A stretch of DNA of 64,000 nt, taken from positions 62,001 to 126,000 of the forward strand of contig MAAE01000028.1 in the NCBI GenBank assembly GCA_002162675.1. The letters run 5' to 3'. This document shows positions 9,418 through 16,989 of the stretch, piece after piece (positions within the stretch are counted from its first letter, which is position 1; each line of letters opens with the position of its first letter). The stretch is from Colwellia sp. 39_35_sub15_T18 (GTDB taxonomy: Bacteria; Pseudomonadota; Gammaproteobacteria; Enterobacterales; Alteromonadaceae). The notes beneath the pieces are model-generated. The model worked only from the letters and a program-made list of their open reading frames with translations, was not told where the DNA came from and did not search any database. Made by a program: the position numbers and the translations under genes.

Positions 9418-9858
9418 ATGTTAAAAATGAAAGTATTCATCCTTTGCTTATTACTGTGTGCTGGCATAGTAAGCGCTAAAGATCACACCGTTCAGCTATT
9501 AACTCAAGGCAGCAATGGCACAATGATGGTTTTTGAGCCAAATTATATAAAAATAGCTCAAGGTGACACCATTAATTTTGTGCCTTCAGACCCCTCACAT
9601 AATGCCGAGTCATTTTCGGTTCCTTCTGAGGAGTCATCATTTCAAACACCTTATGGCAAAGCAACCAAAATAACCTTCTCTGAAGAAGGCGTAGTGTTAG
9701 TAAAGTGCCTGCCACACTTTGCCTTAGGCATGATAGCTGTGGTTCAGGTTGGTGACAACATAGATGGCGCCAAAGCTAAGGCTGATTGGGACAAAGCTAA
9801 AGTCGCTGTCGCGATGAATAAAGAAGCTATTGATAAAGCTATCAGTAAAATCAACTAG
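9418..9858 (+). CDS. Pseudoazurin-like blue copper protein, periplasmic
   Basis: A small electron carrier with a type 1 copper site. A Sec signal peptide (MKVFILCLLLCAGIVSA) precedes the cupredoxin fold. The expected ligands are seen: His in PSHNAES, then Cys, His and Met in KCLPHFALGMI, with pseudoazurin spacing (Cys, +3 His, +8 Met). The 146-residue length fits. ATG 9418 or 9427 could start it, and AGAGA at 9407-9411 suits 9418. A Fur box lies directly upstream and the NiSOD genes follow, so it may serve redox chemistry under iron limitation. The electron partner is unknown. Confidence 0.85.
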   Translation: MLKMKVFILCLLLCAGIVSAKDHTVQLLTQGSNGTMMVFEPNYIKIAQGDTINFVPSDPSHNAESFSVPSEESSFQTPYGKATKITFSEEGVVLVKCLPHFALGMIAVVQVGDNIDGAKAKADWDKAKVAVAMNKEAIDKAISKIN

Positions 9859-9888
9859 CCCCTATTCAACCCTATAAATTAAATTGGC

Positions 9889-9950
9889 TATTTATTCAGC
9901 TTAGAAAGCTGAACTACAGAAAGCATCGCGACTCGGTGGTAAACAATGAC
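9889..9950 (+). repeat. 120-bp element family, copy A (internally deleted)
   Basis: Starts TTTATTCAGCTTAGAAA and ends GCATCGCGACTCGGTGGTAA, matching both ends of the full-length copies, but lacks the roughly 60-nt centre, including the GGCTCGAAGAGCC hairpin. Confidence 0.75.
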
Positions 9951-9989
9951 AAAAATAATTTATAAGGCTGATATTACTTATGTGGAGAA

Positions 9990-10424
9990 ATGTATATGTA
10001 TCAATGGCAAAACTTATTAAATGATGGCAACGACTGTTTTCATAATAAAAACTGGGGGCAGGCTGAATATTGTTATAAAGAAGCCGCTTTTCACTTGGAT
10101 TCTTTATGGGCTGCTGATAGCCGAAATGTCCAGCTTTTAATGGCATGGATTTGTGTTTCTCACAATTTAGCAACCTTGTTTGAAGTGCAAGATAACCCCG
10201 ATTTATCTTTACAATATTTACTCATTCCCCATAACAGAATGCTGACTATTTGTAATTCAGCGGATAGCTGTGAAGACACCAGGCTCATCGCACAAAATGC
10301 TTTAAAAGTGACCTTTATGCCTATTTTAATGTTTTCAAAGCGACACCCTATGTGTAACACATGTCAAAAATCATTAGCCGACTTCAAGGCAAGCCTCGAA
10401 TCGAATCAACAAGTCATTCATTAA
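9990..10424 (+). CDS. Uncharacterised TPR-like protein in the NiSOD operon
   Basis: 144 residues and soluble, with no signal peptide. The N-terminal part (LLNDGNDCFHNKNWGQAEYCYKEAAFHLD) looks like one TPR helix pair, followed by further helices and a Cys-rich C-terminal region with PMCNTCQKS. The Shine-Dalgarno GGAGA (9984-9988) is too close to ATG 9990 and better suits the third codon, ATG 9996. It precedes sodN, so a role in metal-enzyme assembly or regulation is possible, but this is inferred from position only. Confidence 0.7.
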   Translation: MYMYQWQNLLNDGNDCFHNKNWGQAEYCYKEAAFHLDSLWAADSRNVQLLMAWICVSHNLATLFEVQDNPDLSLQYLLIPHNRMLTICNSADSCEDTRLIAQNALKVTFMPILMFSKRHPMCNTCQKSLADFKASLESNQQVIH

Positions 10425-10453
10425 ATCACCTAAAAACAGATAAGGAATACATT

Positions 10454-10681
10454 ATGAAAATTTACTTTTTGCTAGCGCTATGCATTAGCGTTTTATTTTC
10501 TTCGCCAAGCTTTGCTCACGCAGGACATGACCATACTACAATGCTATCAAGCTTAGTTCATTTGCTCTGGCTTGCTCCTGCGCTAATTGCTCTGGTGGTT
10601 TTATATAGCAAGCTACTGAAAAAAAATTATCAAATCAAGTCAACTAAACCACCGCTAAAGGATAATCAACATGTTTTATAA
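10454..10681 (+). CDS. Small His-rich membrane protein next to sodN
   Basis: 75 residues. ATG 10454 is preceded by a good AAGGA, so a longer in-frame reading from 10361 is unlikely. A signal peptide (MKIYFLLALCISVLFSSPSFA) precedes a mature part that opens HAGHDH, then one membrane span (LLWLAPALIALVVLYSKLL) and a basic tail. The N-terminal His cluster could bind nickel or another metal outside the membrane. It overlaps sodN by 11 nt, which implies translational coupling. No family is recognised with certainty. Confidence 0.75.
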   Translation: MKIYFLLALCISVLFSSPSFAHAGHDHTTMLSSLVHLLWLAPALIALVVLYSKLLKKNYQIKSTKPPLKDNQHVL

Positions 10682-11174
10682 TCTGATCAATAGACTTGAT
10701 GAAAAATTTCATTTTTCTACTGTCTCTGCCCATTGCGATATTCCCTGTAAAATTTATGATCCTATTACCGCCCAACTTGCGGTATTAACTATGGTACGTA
10801 TGGTTGATTTATTAAACGAGTTTGATAACAAAGCTGAGTTTTCAGTCAATGATCATGCTCAGTTTTCTCGCTTAGTGGCTCAAAAAGAAAGCCACGGTAA
10901 ACAGGTTAAAGAAGAAATAACCGTCATTTGGGGAGACTTCATTAAAGCGCCGCAATTAGAACAGTTTCCAGAACTTCATAGCTTGGTGCACAGCATAATG
11001 TTATCGGCCTCTAGTGCTAAACAACATATCAATAAAGCAACCACCTTAGAATTGCTCAGTAAAGTTAATCGCTTTGCTGAGATATTTTGGCAATGTAAGG
11101 ATGTTGAAACTTATACCGCTGTTTGCCCTTATCCACCTGAGCAAACATTAGTTTATCCCGTGTTATCAAAATGA
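10671..11174 (+). CDS. sodN: Nickel superoxide dismutase
   Basis: Converts superoxide to oxygen and peroxide with a nickel site built by the mature N-terminus. The nickel hook HCDIPCKIYDP begins at His21. Residues 1-20 are the propeptide that SodX must remove so that His becomes residue 1. Cys22 and Cys26 become the ligands Cys2 and Cys6. The usual hook is HCDxPCGxY, and here Gly is replaced by Lys27. The 167-residue length is normal. A Ni enzyme under a Fur box fits iron-sparing replacement of Fe-SOD. Confidence 0.92.
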   Translation: MFYNLINRLDEKFHFSTVSAHCDIPCKIYDPITAQLAVLTMVRMVDLLNEFDNKAEFSVNDHAQFSRLVAQKESHGKQVKEEITVIWGDFIKAPQLEQFPELHSLVHSIMLSASSAKQHINKATTLELLSKVNRFAEIFWQCKDVETYTAVCPYPPEQTLVYPVLSK

Positions 11175-11488
11175 CTTTATTTGGCTTAAAAATTTGGAAA
11201 GTAACGGGGCATAGCATGTTTCCGCGTATTCCTCAGCACAGCTACGTATTAGTTGGGCATTGGTACACTTTTAAAAAAATTAAGCCTAACCAAACCATAC
11301 TTATTAATCACCCACAATATGGCTTGTTAATAAAAACCGTCGCTATTGTTGATAAGAATCATTTGATTTGGTGTAAAGGTGAAAATGCATCAAGCATTGC
11401 AGTTGAGAAATTGGGCCCCGTCAGTAAAAAGCAAATTATTGGTCGAGTTTTAAAGGTATTTCTTAAGCCTTTGAAGAAGCAACTATAG
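11171..11488 (+). CDS. sodX: Nickel-type superoxide dismutase maturation protease
   Basis: A small S26 (signal peptidase I-like) protease that cleaves the SodN propeptide. The Ser motif is GHSMFPRI (Ser15) and the Lys region is YGLLIKTVAIV, giving the Ser/Lys dyad. The 105-residue length suits SodX rather than Lep, and there is no N-terminal membrane anchor. ATGA overlaps the sodN stop by 4 nt, the arrangement expected for this enzyme and its only substrate. Confidence 0.9.
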   Translation: MTLFGLKIWKVTGHSMFPRIPQHSYVLVGHWYTFKKIKPNQTILINHPQYGLLIKTVAIVDKNHLIWCKGENASSIAVEKLGPVSKKQIIGRVLKVFLKPLKKQL

Positions 11489-11514
11489 TTCAACAACACT
11501 AGAGTATTTTTTCA

Positions 11515-12747
11515 ATGGAATTAAGTCAGCAGGCCGTTAGTAGCAAACGGATAATCAAAAGCGTTTACTTATCACATAAGCGCTTACTACTCCCGATACT
11601 TATTTTAGCGTTATTGCTAACAGACTCTACCTACCTTATTACCATCAATGTATTGTCTGATGCATTTTGGCAGGTTTCTGCTTATGTCGCCGCCAGCTTA
11701 GCGCTCTATCACTACCTGTCAAGTTTGCTTGTTCGCTATAAGTGGCTACTCAACGTACCAAATACCAACAGTAAATACCAAACTGTTTTTGCTAGCTTAA
11801 TGGGCGCCATACCGGGTTGCGGCGGTGCCATCATTGTTATAACCCAGTTTGTACAAGGGAAATTTTCATTTGGCGCCGTTGTCGCCGTACTTACGGCAAC
11901 CATGGGTGATGCCGCTTTTTTACTACTAGCGTCACGCCCCAGTACCGGGCTATTTGTTATGGCTGTCGGCGTTGTTGTTGGCATAATCTCAGGCATAGTT
12001 GTTGACTTTATTCATGACGATAAATTCATGCGCCCCAAGCAGACGATAAAGCCAACCATGACTAGCAAGAAAGATAACAATACCAACCATAAGAATACCG
12101 ACGACAAGAATAACAACGATAATAAATTTACCTTTTATATCAAATGGCAGGGGATATTGTGGCAATGGCTGCTGTTACCTTCAGCTTTTATCGCTATTTT
12201 ATTTTCATTTCAAATTGATGTTGATCAAGTTTTTCACTTATCTTCCGGTACTATCGACATTGTAGGTTCGGTAATCGTTGTGCTAGCCATAACACTTTGG
12301 GCATGCTCTGGTGAAGTAACAGGCTACCAAACCATTGTTGCTGAAGATTCAAAGGTCAATACACGCAGTTTATTTCAAAAAGTTGCTCAAGATACTAATT
12401 TTGTTGCCAGTTGGGTAATTATCGCCTTCCTAGTCTTTGAGTTATCAATACATTTTTCAGGCATAGATCTCGCAAAAATATTTAACCAATGGGGGAATTA
12501 TACGCCGTTGATTGCCATAGCTATCGGCTTACTACCGGGTTGTGGCCCACAAATTATCACGACTAGTTTATATTTATCGGGCACGATTCCGCTGTCTGCT
12601 CAGCTCGGTAATGCCATTAGCAATGACGGTGACGCATTATTTCCTGCCATTGCACTGGCACCTAAAATGGCAGTTATTGCCACCTTTTACTCAGCCATTC
12701 CTGCCGTAATTGTTGCCTACAGTTATTTATACTTCTTTGAACTATAG
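11515..12747 (+). CDS. Polytopic metal transporter of the ArsP_2 / putative manganese transporter family
   Basis: 410 residues with about 10-11 membrane spans in two similar halves. Each half carries a PGCG loop (GAIPGCGGAIIV and GLLPGCGPQII), the hallmark of the putative heavy-metal/manganese permeases of this family. A hydrophilic, Asn/Lys-rich cytoplasmic linker at about residues 180-210 separates the halves. It lies 26 nt after sodX, so it probably moves a metal relevant to NiSOD or Mn/Fe balance. Substrate and direction cannot be read from sequence. Confidence 0.75.
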   Translation: MELSQQAVSSKRIIKSVYLSHKRLLLPILILALLLTDSTYLITINVLSDAFWQVSAYVAASLALYHYLSSLLVRYKWLLNVPNTNSKYQTVFASLMGAIPGCGGAIIVITQFVQGKFSFGAVVAVLTATMGDAAFLLLASRPSTGLFVMAVGVVVGIISGIVVDFIHDDKFMRPKQTIKPTMTSKKDNNTNHKNTDDKNNNDNKFTFYIKWQGILWQWLLLPSAFIAILFSFQIDVDQVFHLSSGTIDIVGSVIVVLAITLWACSGEVTGYQTIVAEDSKVNTRSLFQKVAQDTNFVASWVIIAFLVFELSIHFSGIDLAKIFNQWGNYTPLIAIAIGLLPGCGPQIITTSLYLSGTIPLSAQLGNAISNDGDALFPAIALAPKMAVIATFYSAIPAVIVAYSYLYFFEL

Positions 12748-12868
12748 CTATAGCCATTTCACTAACGGGTATTACTCAACAAGAAATTGATACCTGCTAA
12801 TTGTAGCTATCGATGTTAGCCATTGATTTAAATATCCTTAGCAGAAGAGGATTTATCCTCGATAACTT

Positions 12869-12892
12869 CGCGGTTGAAACCGCTCCTACAAG
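12869..12892 (-). repeat. GTAGG-type repeat, short copy 3 (REP-like)
   Basis: On the minus strand TTGTAGGAGCGGTTTCAACC followed by GCG. CGGTT and AACCG form a small hairpin. Sequences of this kind are common REP-like elements in gammaproteobacteria. Confidence 0.6.
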
Positions 12893-12992
12893 TTAAATAA
12901 TACCAACAACAGTTAAGTACAACAAAAACACCTTCTTAGCTACGCTAGCCCCCCATATTAGATGCCTAGGCTTCATTTTTAACGAAAAAGAC

Positions 12993-13011
12993 AATGATAA
13001 TAATTATCATT
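12993..13011 (+). promoter_or_regulatory. Perfect palindromic Fur box upstream of bfr genes
   Basis: AATGATAAT, a central A, then ATTATCATT: an exact 9-1-9 palindrome matching the Fur consensus almost base for base. It lies about 108 nt before the first bacterioferritin ATG. Confidence 0.85.
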
Positions 13012-13118
13012 AAAAAACAACGGTTTATTTTAATATTCATGATAATGTAACTTGTTTTTTTACCAAAGTTGAACTATCTTTTAGCAATATTTTAGTGATA
13101 TTTAAAGTGAGAGAAACA

Positions 13119-13604
13119 ATGAAAGGTAATACCAAAGTAATTGCTAGCTTAAACGGCTTATTACACAACGAACTAGCAGCAATTGATCAATATTTTATTC
13201 ATTCACGCATGTATCAAGATTGGGGACTCGATAAACTCTATGAGCAACTTGATCATGAAATGCAAGAAGAAATCACCCATGCTGATGCGCTAATAAAACG
13301 CATTTTATTTCTAGAGGGCAGACCTAACTTAACCAGTCGACGCGATTTGATCATTGGTGACGATGTACCGTCAATGCTTAAAAATGACTTAATTCTTGAG
13401 ATGGAAGTGGTCGCCGCGTTAAAAGAATCAATCCTTTTATGTGAGAAAGAAAAAGATTATCAAACCAGAGAAATGTTATTGAAACTGTTGGAAGACACCG
13501 AAGAAGATCATATTTATTGGTTAGAAAAACAGCTAGGTTTAATCGACAAAATGGGCTTACAAAATTACACTCAGTCGCACATGGGCAATCATTTAGCAGG
13601 TTAA
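13119..13604 (+). CDS. bfr: Bacterioferritin subunit with ferroxidase centre but no haem ligand
   Basis: Iron-storage 24-mer subunit of 161 residues. The start is ATG 13119 with GTGAGAG upstream, and it matches E. coli Bfr MKGxTKVI, so the in-frame ATG at 13095 is rejected. All diiron ligands are present by alignment to E. coli: Glu18, Glu51, His54, Glu94, and Glu128 with His131 (shifted by one inserted residue). The haem ligand Met52 is replaced by Ile52. It should therefore oxidise iron but not bind haem by itself. The partner is encoded 11 nt downstream. Confidence 0.93.
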   Translation: MKGNTKVIASLNGLLHNELAAIDQYFIHSRMYQDWGLDKLYEQLDHEMQEEITHADALIKRILFLEGRPNLTSRRDLIIGDDVPSMLKNDLILEMEVVAALKESILLCEKEKDYQTREMLLKLLEDTEEDHIYWLEKQLGLIDKMGLQNYTQSHMGNHLAG

Positions 13605-13614
13605 GGAGAGCTGT

Positions 13615-14079
13615 ATGCAAGGTAATAAAGACATTCTCATCCTACTCAATAAAGCCTTAGCCATTGAGTTAGTGGCAATTAACCAATATTTTTTACATGC
13701 TCGCATGTATAAAAATTGGGGCTTAGAAGGTTTGAATAAAGCAGACTATAAAATGTCAATTTTAAAAATGAAACAAGCTGATGATCTTATTGAGCGAATT
13801 TTATTCTTAGAAGGCTTACCTAACTTGCAAGATTTAGGTCGTTTACATATAGGTGAGAATACCCCTGAAATGTTGCAATCTAATGCTAATTTAGAATATG
13901 AATCGCATCAAGTTTTAGTCGCTTTAGTTGATGCCAGTGAACAAAAGCAGGATTATATTAGTAGAGATTTAGCCAAGAAATTACTCGGTAATGTTGAAGA
14001 ACAAATTGACTGGCTTGAAGTGCAGCAATACTTTATTAAAAATGCTGGCATTGAAAACTATTTGCAAACAATGGCCTAA
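13615..14079 (+). CDS. bfr: Bacterioferritin subunit with haem Met52 but no ferroxidase centre
   Basis: 154 residues, close to E. coli Bfr over the whole length (ELVAINQYFLHARM, IERILFLEGLPNLQDLG). Met52 is kept, so haem can be bound at the dimer interface. Four ferroxidase positions are lost: Lys51 for Glu, Gln54 for His, Val127 for Glu and Gln130 for His, while Glu18 and Glu94 remain. This complements the upstream subunit and follows the known BfrA/BfrB pattern of Neisseria and others, where mixed shells form. A strong AAGGAG lies 8 nt before ATG. Confidence 0.94.
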   Translation: MQGNKDILILLNKALAIELVAINQYFLHARMYKNWGLEGLNKADYKMSILKMKQADDLIERILFLEGLPNLQDLGRLHIGENTPEMLQSNANLEYESHQVLVALVDASEQKQDYISRDLAKKLLGNVEEQIDWLEVQQYFIKNAGIENYLQTMA

Positions 14080-14104
14080 TATAGTGTTTATTTTTAAATA
14101 ATCA

Positions 14105-14135
14105 CTGACAACACAAATGAGAATGATTACTATTT
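14105..14135 (+). promoter_or_regulatory. Sigma-70 promoter overlapped by a Fur box
   Basis: A -35 CTGACA (14105-14110), a 17-nt spacer and a -10 TACTAT (14128-14133). The Fur box AAATGAGAATGATTACTATT (from 14115) covers the spacer and the -10, the classical arrangement for Fur repression. Transcription should start near 14140. No ORF follows before the terminator at 14277. Confidence 0.65.
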
Positions 14136-14139
14136 ATGT

Positions 14140-14306
14140 ATTGATTAAGGCCAGTGACCGCTCTCTCACAAACCTTAATCAATAACAAGTCTGTATGGCT
14201 AGTGGCTGTGTCCTCAGAACGCATAACCACTAGCTCTCCTAGCAGTTTTGTCGATTTAAAAAAATTTGATGGTTAGGCCAATAACATTTTGTTATTGGCT
14301 TTTTTA
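14140..14306 (+). ncRNA. Candidate Fur-repressed small RNA, about 167 nt
   Basis: Between a Fur-covered promoter and a perfect intrinsic terminator lies non-coding sequence with three stems. Stem 1 is TTGATTAAGG (14141-14150) with CCTTAATCAA (14173-14182). Stem 2 is GCTAGTGG (14198-14205) with CCACTAGC (14227-14234). The third is the terminator. The loop of stem 1 carries TCTCTCAC (14162-14169), exactly complementary to the bfr ribosome binding site at 13107-13114. AGCTCTCCT (14232-14240) is exactly complementary to the second bfr site at 13604-13612. The logic resembles RyhB or PrrF, but the RyhB core was not found. It could instead be the bfr 3' UTR with an internal promoter. Confidence 0.55.
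14277..14306 (+). terminator. Intrinsic terminator of the candidate sRNA (and probably bfr)
   Basis: GCCAATAACA, loop TTT, TGTTATTGGC, then a T-run. The 10-bp stem is perfect. Confidence 0.9.
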
Positions 14307-14529
14307 TTACCAAGATTTTTTACTGCTAAATCGGTAATAAACTACCTTTAGTTTTTCAACCAATCTCACCTGCTGCTAATTCATGATAAACGCTCTCTCC
14401 ACAAATATTAGAATAAACTAATTTACTTAATACTAATTTGATGTTTGTCAATATTAAAACAATTCACTTTATTAGCACTGATCTTATCTACATTGTCAGT
14501 GAATTCAGCTTCGGCATTAAACACAATAA

Positions 14530-14560
14530 AAAGCAGCTCACTTATTAGTGAGCTACTTTT
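14530..14560 (-). terminator. Terminator of the TonB receptor gene
   Basis: AGCTCACT (14535-14542), loop TATT, AGTGAGCT (14547-14554), flanked by A-rich and T-rich runs, about 20 nt beyond the receptor stop. It may act in both directions. The stretch from 14307 to here shows only one more CU-rich motif (CGCTCTCTCCACAAA at 14391-14405), resembling the sRNA loop. Confidence 0.8.
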
Positions 14561-14577
14561 TGATTTATTATCATTAT

Positions 14578-16758
14578 TTAAAATGAATACTTAATTCTTG
14601 CAGCAAATTCTCGACCTGATTCAGTTGAAAAGTCTAATGATGAGCCTTGTGCGTGTCCTGCAGCATTACTGTATTGAACATATTCCTTGTCTAATAGGTT
14701 AGTCACGGAAACATTGATTTTCAAATCGTCAGTAATATCCATATTAAACAACCAATCAACACTGCCATAACCCGCAACTTCTACATTATCGTCATTAACC
14801 TTAGCCATTTTATCTGCCCAGTTAACAATCAACTCGGTAGACCACTTATCACCGTCATAATTAACCCCAATATTTCCTGATAACGGACTGATACTTTGAA
14901 TATATTCACCCGTTTCATCGTCAGTACCATCTTGATATGCCGCATTTAGGTAAATGCTCATGCTATCGCCTACTAAGTATTCTAAACCAAATTCGACACC
15001 TTCAATGGTTACCGCATCAATGTTTTTATATTGGTATAAAACAACTTCACTTTCATTACCCGTATAAGGGCTGGTATATTTTTCAGTACCAACCACAGCA
15101 GTTTCTAAAAAATTATCATATTGAGAGTAAAAAACCGCCGCATTGTAGATGAAATCGCCTTGGTGACCACGCAAACCAAGCTCAATGCTATCACTTTCTT
15201 CTGGCGCTAAATCATCATCAGCAGGGAGGATTTTATAACCGTACAAAGAATTATCATGATCAATATAAGCTAAATCATAAGCGGGGACTTTAAACCCTTG
15301 CCCATACTGAGCAAAAACCACAACCATGTCAGAAAATTTATAAAGCACACCTAAATTAACGGACACTTGGCTTTCGTCATAGCTTTTATACGTTGAACCA
15401 TCCTCTTTTGTCGCCCCTTTGGGATCCATTTCAAACGTATCAAACCGCGCGCCAGGGGTCACTAGTAGTTTTCCCTCAAGTAGACTGATTTCATCATTAA
15501 TAAACGCACCGGCACGAAAAACTTCCGTTTCAGGAAATTTTTCTGTCGATTGTGGATAACCGTTTTTCGGTGTACCGGCAACTGCATACAACTTATCTAC
15601 CGTACGTGTTGAAGAGGATTTTTCAACATCTAAACCATAGCCTAGTGTATGCATATTGTTAAGCTGGATGCTAGCGTTCGATAATAGCCCTATTGTCTCT
15701 TGCTCATAAACAGCTGTCTTCCACATATCTCTTAGTTCAACCAATGGAAAACCAAAGTTGGCATTAATATCTATTTGAGCATATTCAACATCTTTTTGCT
15801 CAGTACTATTGCTATAAACAGAAACATTAGCGACATCATAAAAAATGCTACCGCTCTCATTGTGATATTGTAATTGAAAAGACTGGTTATCTTTTTCACC
15901 TGAGTTATTTTCTTTCTTGATATCATAGCCGGGTAAATTACGAAAAAATGTCAATAAACCGTTAGCGGCCAAACCGTCAACATCTTGCTGCCAAATATCA
16001 GCAATAAAGTTTAAAGAATCATGCTCATTAAGGTTCAGTTTACTCTTAAAAAACACACTGGTTGAGGCAATATCCAGCATCGGCTTAGTGTTATAATAAT
16101 TTTGTTGTTCTTCGCCGTCACGTACATTCACACTAAGCAAATGTTCAAAGCTGCCCGTTGCTAGTGCAAACGTTGCGCCTATATTGCCTTGTTCCCCATC
16201 ACTGTTATAACCAAGTTTAACATTACCTGCAAACTGCTCACCATCATCTAAGTAGTCACTGGCATCCTTAGTTATAAATACTACGATACCTGCTAGCGCA
16301 TCTGAGCCATAAAGCGATGACGCTGCGCCTTTTGCCACTTCTACCTGCTTTAACGTGTCAGTTTCAATAAAGCCTCGACCAACAATGTCATTCAAGCCAT
16401 TAGCACCGTAACCTTCATTCATACGCATACCGTCTTTGATCATTAAAACGCGATCACCACCCATGCCACGCACAATAAAGTTTTGCGCACCGCCAACTGA
16501 ACCGGTAACAACAACGCTTGGATCATATTTAAATAGCTGACTCATATCGCTGATAACTTGCTTTTCAAGGTCTGCAGAGGTAATCACAGAAATACTACCC
16601 GCAACATCTTTCAACTGCTTATCAGTGCGTGAGGCACTTACAACAATAACTTCTAAGTCTTCAACGTTATCCGCAAGCTCTTCCGCATAAACATTGGGCA
16701 AAGTAATAAATGATGTTGCAATAGCCAGTGCTAAAGCCGATTTTTTCATAATTTTCAT
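14578..16758 (-). CDS. TonB-dependent outer-membrane receptor, haem/iron type
   Basis: A 22-strand barrel receptor with plug, 726 residues from ATG 16758, which has AGGAA 6 nt upstream. A longer in-frame reading from 16788 lacks this. A signal peptide ends near NVYAEE, followed by the TonB-box-like DLEVIVVSASRTD and the plug motif VEVAKGAASSLYGSDALAG. GFKVPAYDLAY and DLAPEESDSIELG stand where haem receptors have FRAP and NPNL boxes, with a His between them. The C-terminal Phe is intact. It is divergent from the CobN-like operon, shares a Fur box with it, and is probably the haem or porphyrin entry gate. Confidence 0.9.
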   Translation of the reverse strand: MKIMKKSALALAIATSFITLPNVYAEELADNVEDLEVIVVSASRTDKQLKDVAGSISVITSADLEKQVISDMSQLFKYDPSVVVTGSVGGAQNFIVRGMGGDRVLMIKDGMRMNEGYGANGLNDIVGRGFIETDTLKQVEVAKGAASSLYGSDALAGIVVFITKDASDYLDDGEQFAGNVKLGYNSDGEQGNIGATFALATGSFEHLLSVNVRDGEEQQNYYNTKPMLDIASTSVFFKSKLNLNEHDSLNFIADIWQQDVDGLAANGLLTFFRNLPGYDIKKENNSGEKDNQSFQLQYHNESGSIFYDVANVSVYSNSTEQKDVEYAQIDINANFGFPLVELRDMWKTAVYEQETIGLLSNASIQLNNMHTLGYGLDVEKSSSTRTVDKLYAVAGTPKNGYPQSTEKFPETEVFRAGAFINDEISLLEGKLLVTPGARFDTFEMDPKGATKEDGSTYKSYDESQVSVNLGVLYKFSDMVVVFAQYGQGFKVPAYDLAYIDHDNSLYGYKILPADDDLAPEESDSIELGLRGHQGDFIYNAAVFYSQYDNFLETAVVGTEKYTSPYTGNESEVVLYQYKNIDAVTIEGVEFGLEYLVGDSMSIYLNAAYQDGTDDETGEYIQSISPLSGNIGVNYDGDKWSTELIVNWADKMAKVNDDNVEVAGYGSVDWLFNMDITDDLKINVSVTNLLDKEYVQYSNAAGHAQGSSLDFSTESGREFAARIKYSF

Positions 16759-16862
16759 GTTGATATTCCTGTTAGTTTTTTGAAACAAACCACAGTCAAA
16801 CAGGACAATTTAGACTGAAGTTACTTGATGGCGGATATGATACAGAACTAAATACAATTGTA

Positions 16863-16881
16863 AATGATAATAATTACCATT
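16863..16881. promoter_or_regulatory. Fur box between the TonB receptor and the CobN-like operon
   Basis: AATGATAAT, A, ATTACCATT: one mismatch from a perfect 9-1-9 Fur palindrome. It lies about 105 nt from the receptor start and about 110 nt from the ExbB-like start, so it can control both divergent transcripts. Confidence 0.8.
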
Positions 16882-16989
16882 TGCATATAGGTGTGGTATC
16901 AGGTAAATTATCGTCATTAAATTTCAGCCGTTGCTAAAGAAGCATTTACCTTTAAAGCAACGCCATTTTTTCAAAAATAGGTTACCGTA

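Larger units (their letters stand above)
12748..13118. other. 371-nt intergenic region before the bacterioferritin genes
   Basis: Holds one GTAGGAGCGG-type repeat (12869-12892) and a perfect Fur palindrome (12993-13011). No terminator with a clear T-run was found after the transporter. The rest is AT-rich promoter-like sequence. Confidence 0.6.

Noticed and set aside
9901..10173. Minus-strand open frame over the element and TPR-like gene
   Set aside because: It crosses the repeat and the real gene's 5' end and shows no protein-like pattern.
14140..14306. Direct RyhB homologue
   Set aside because: The conserved RyhB core was looked for and not found, so only a functional analogue is proposed.
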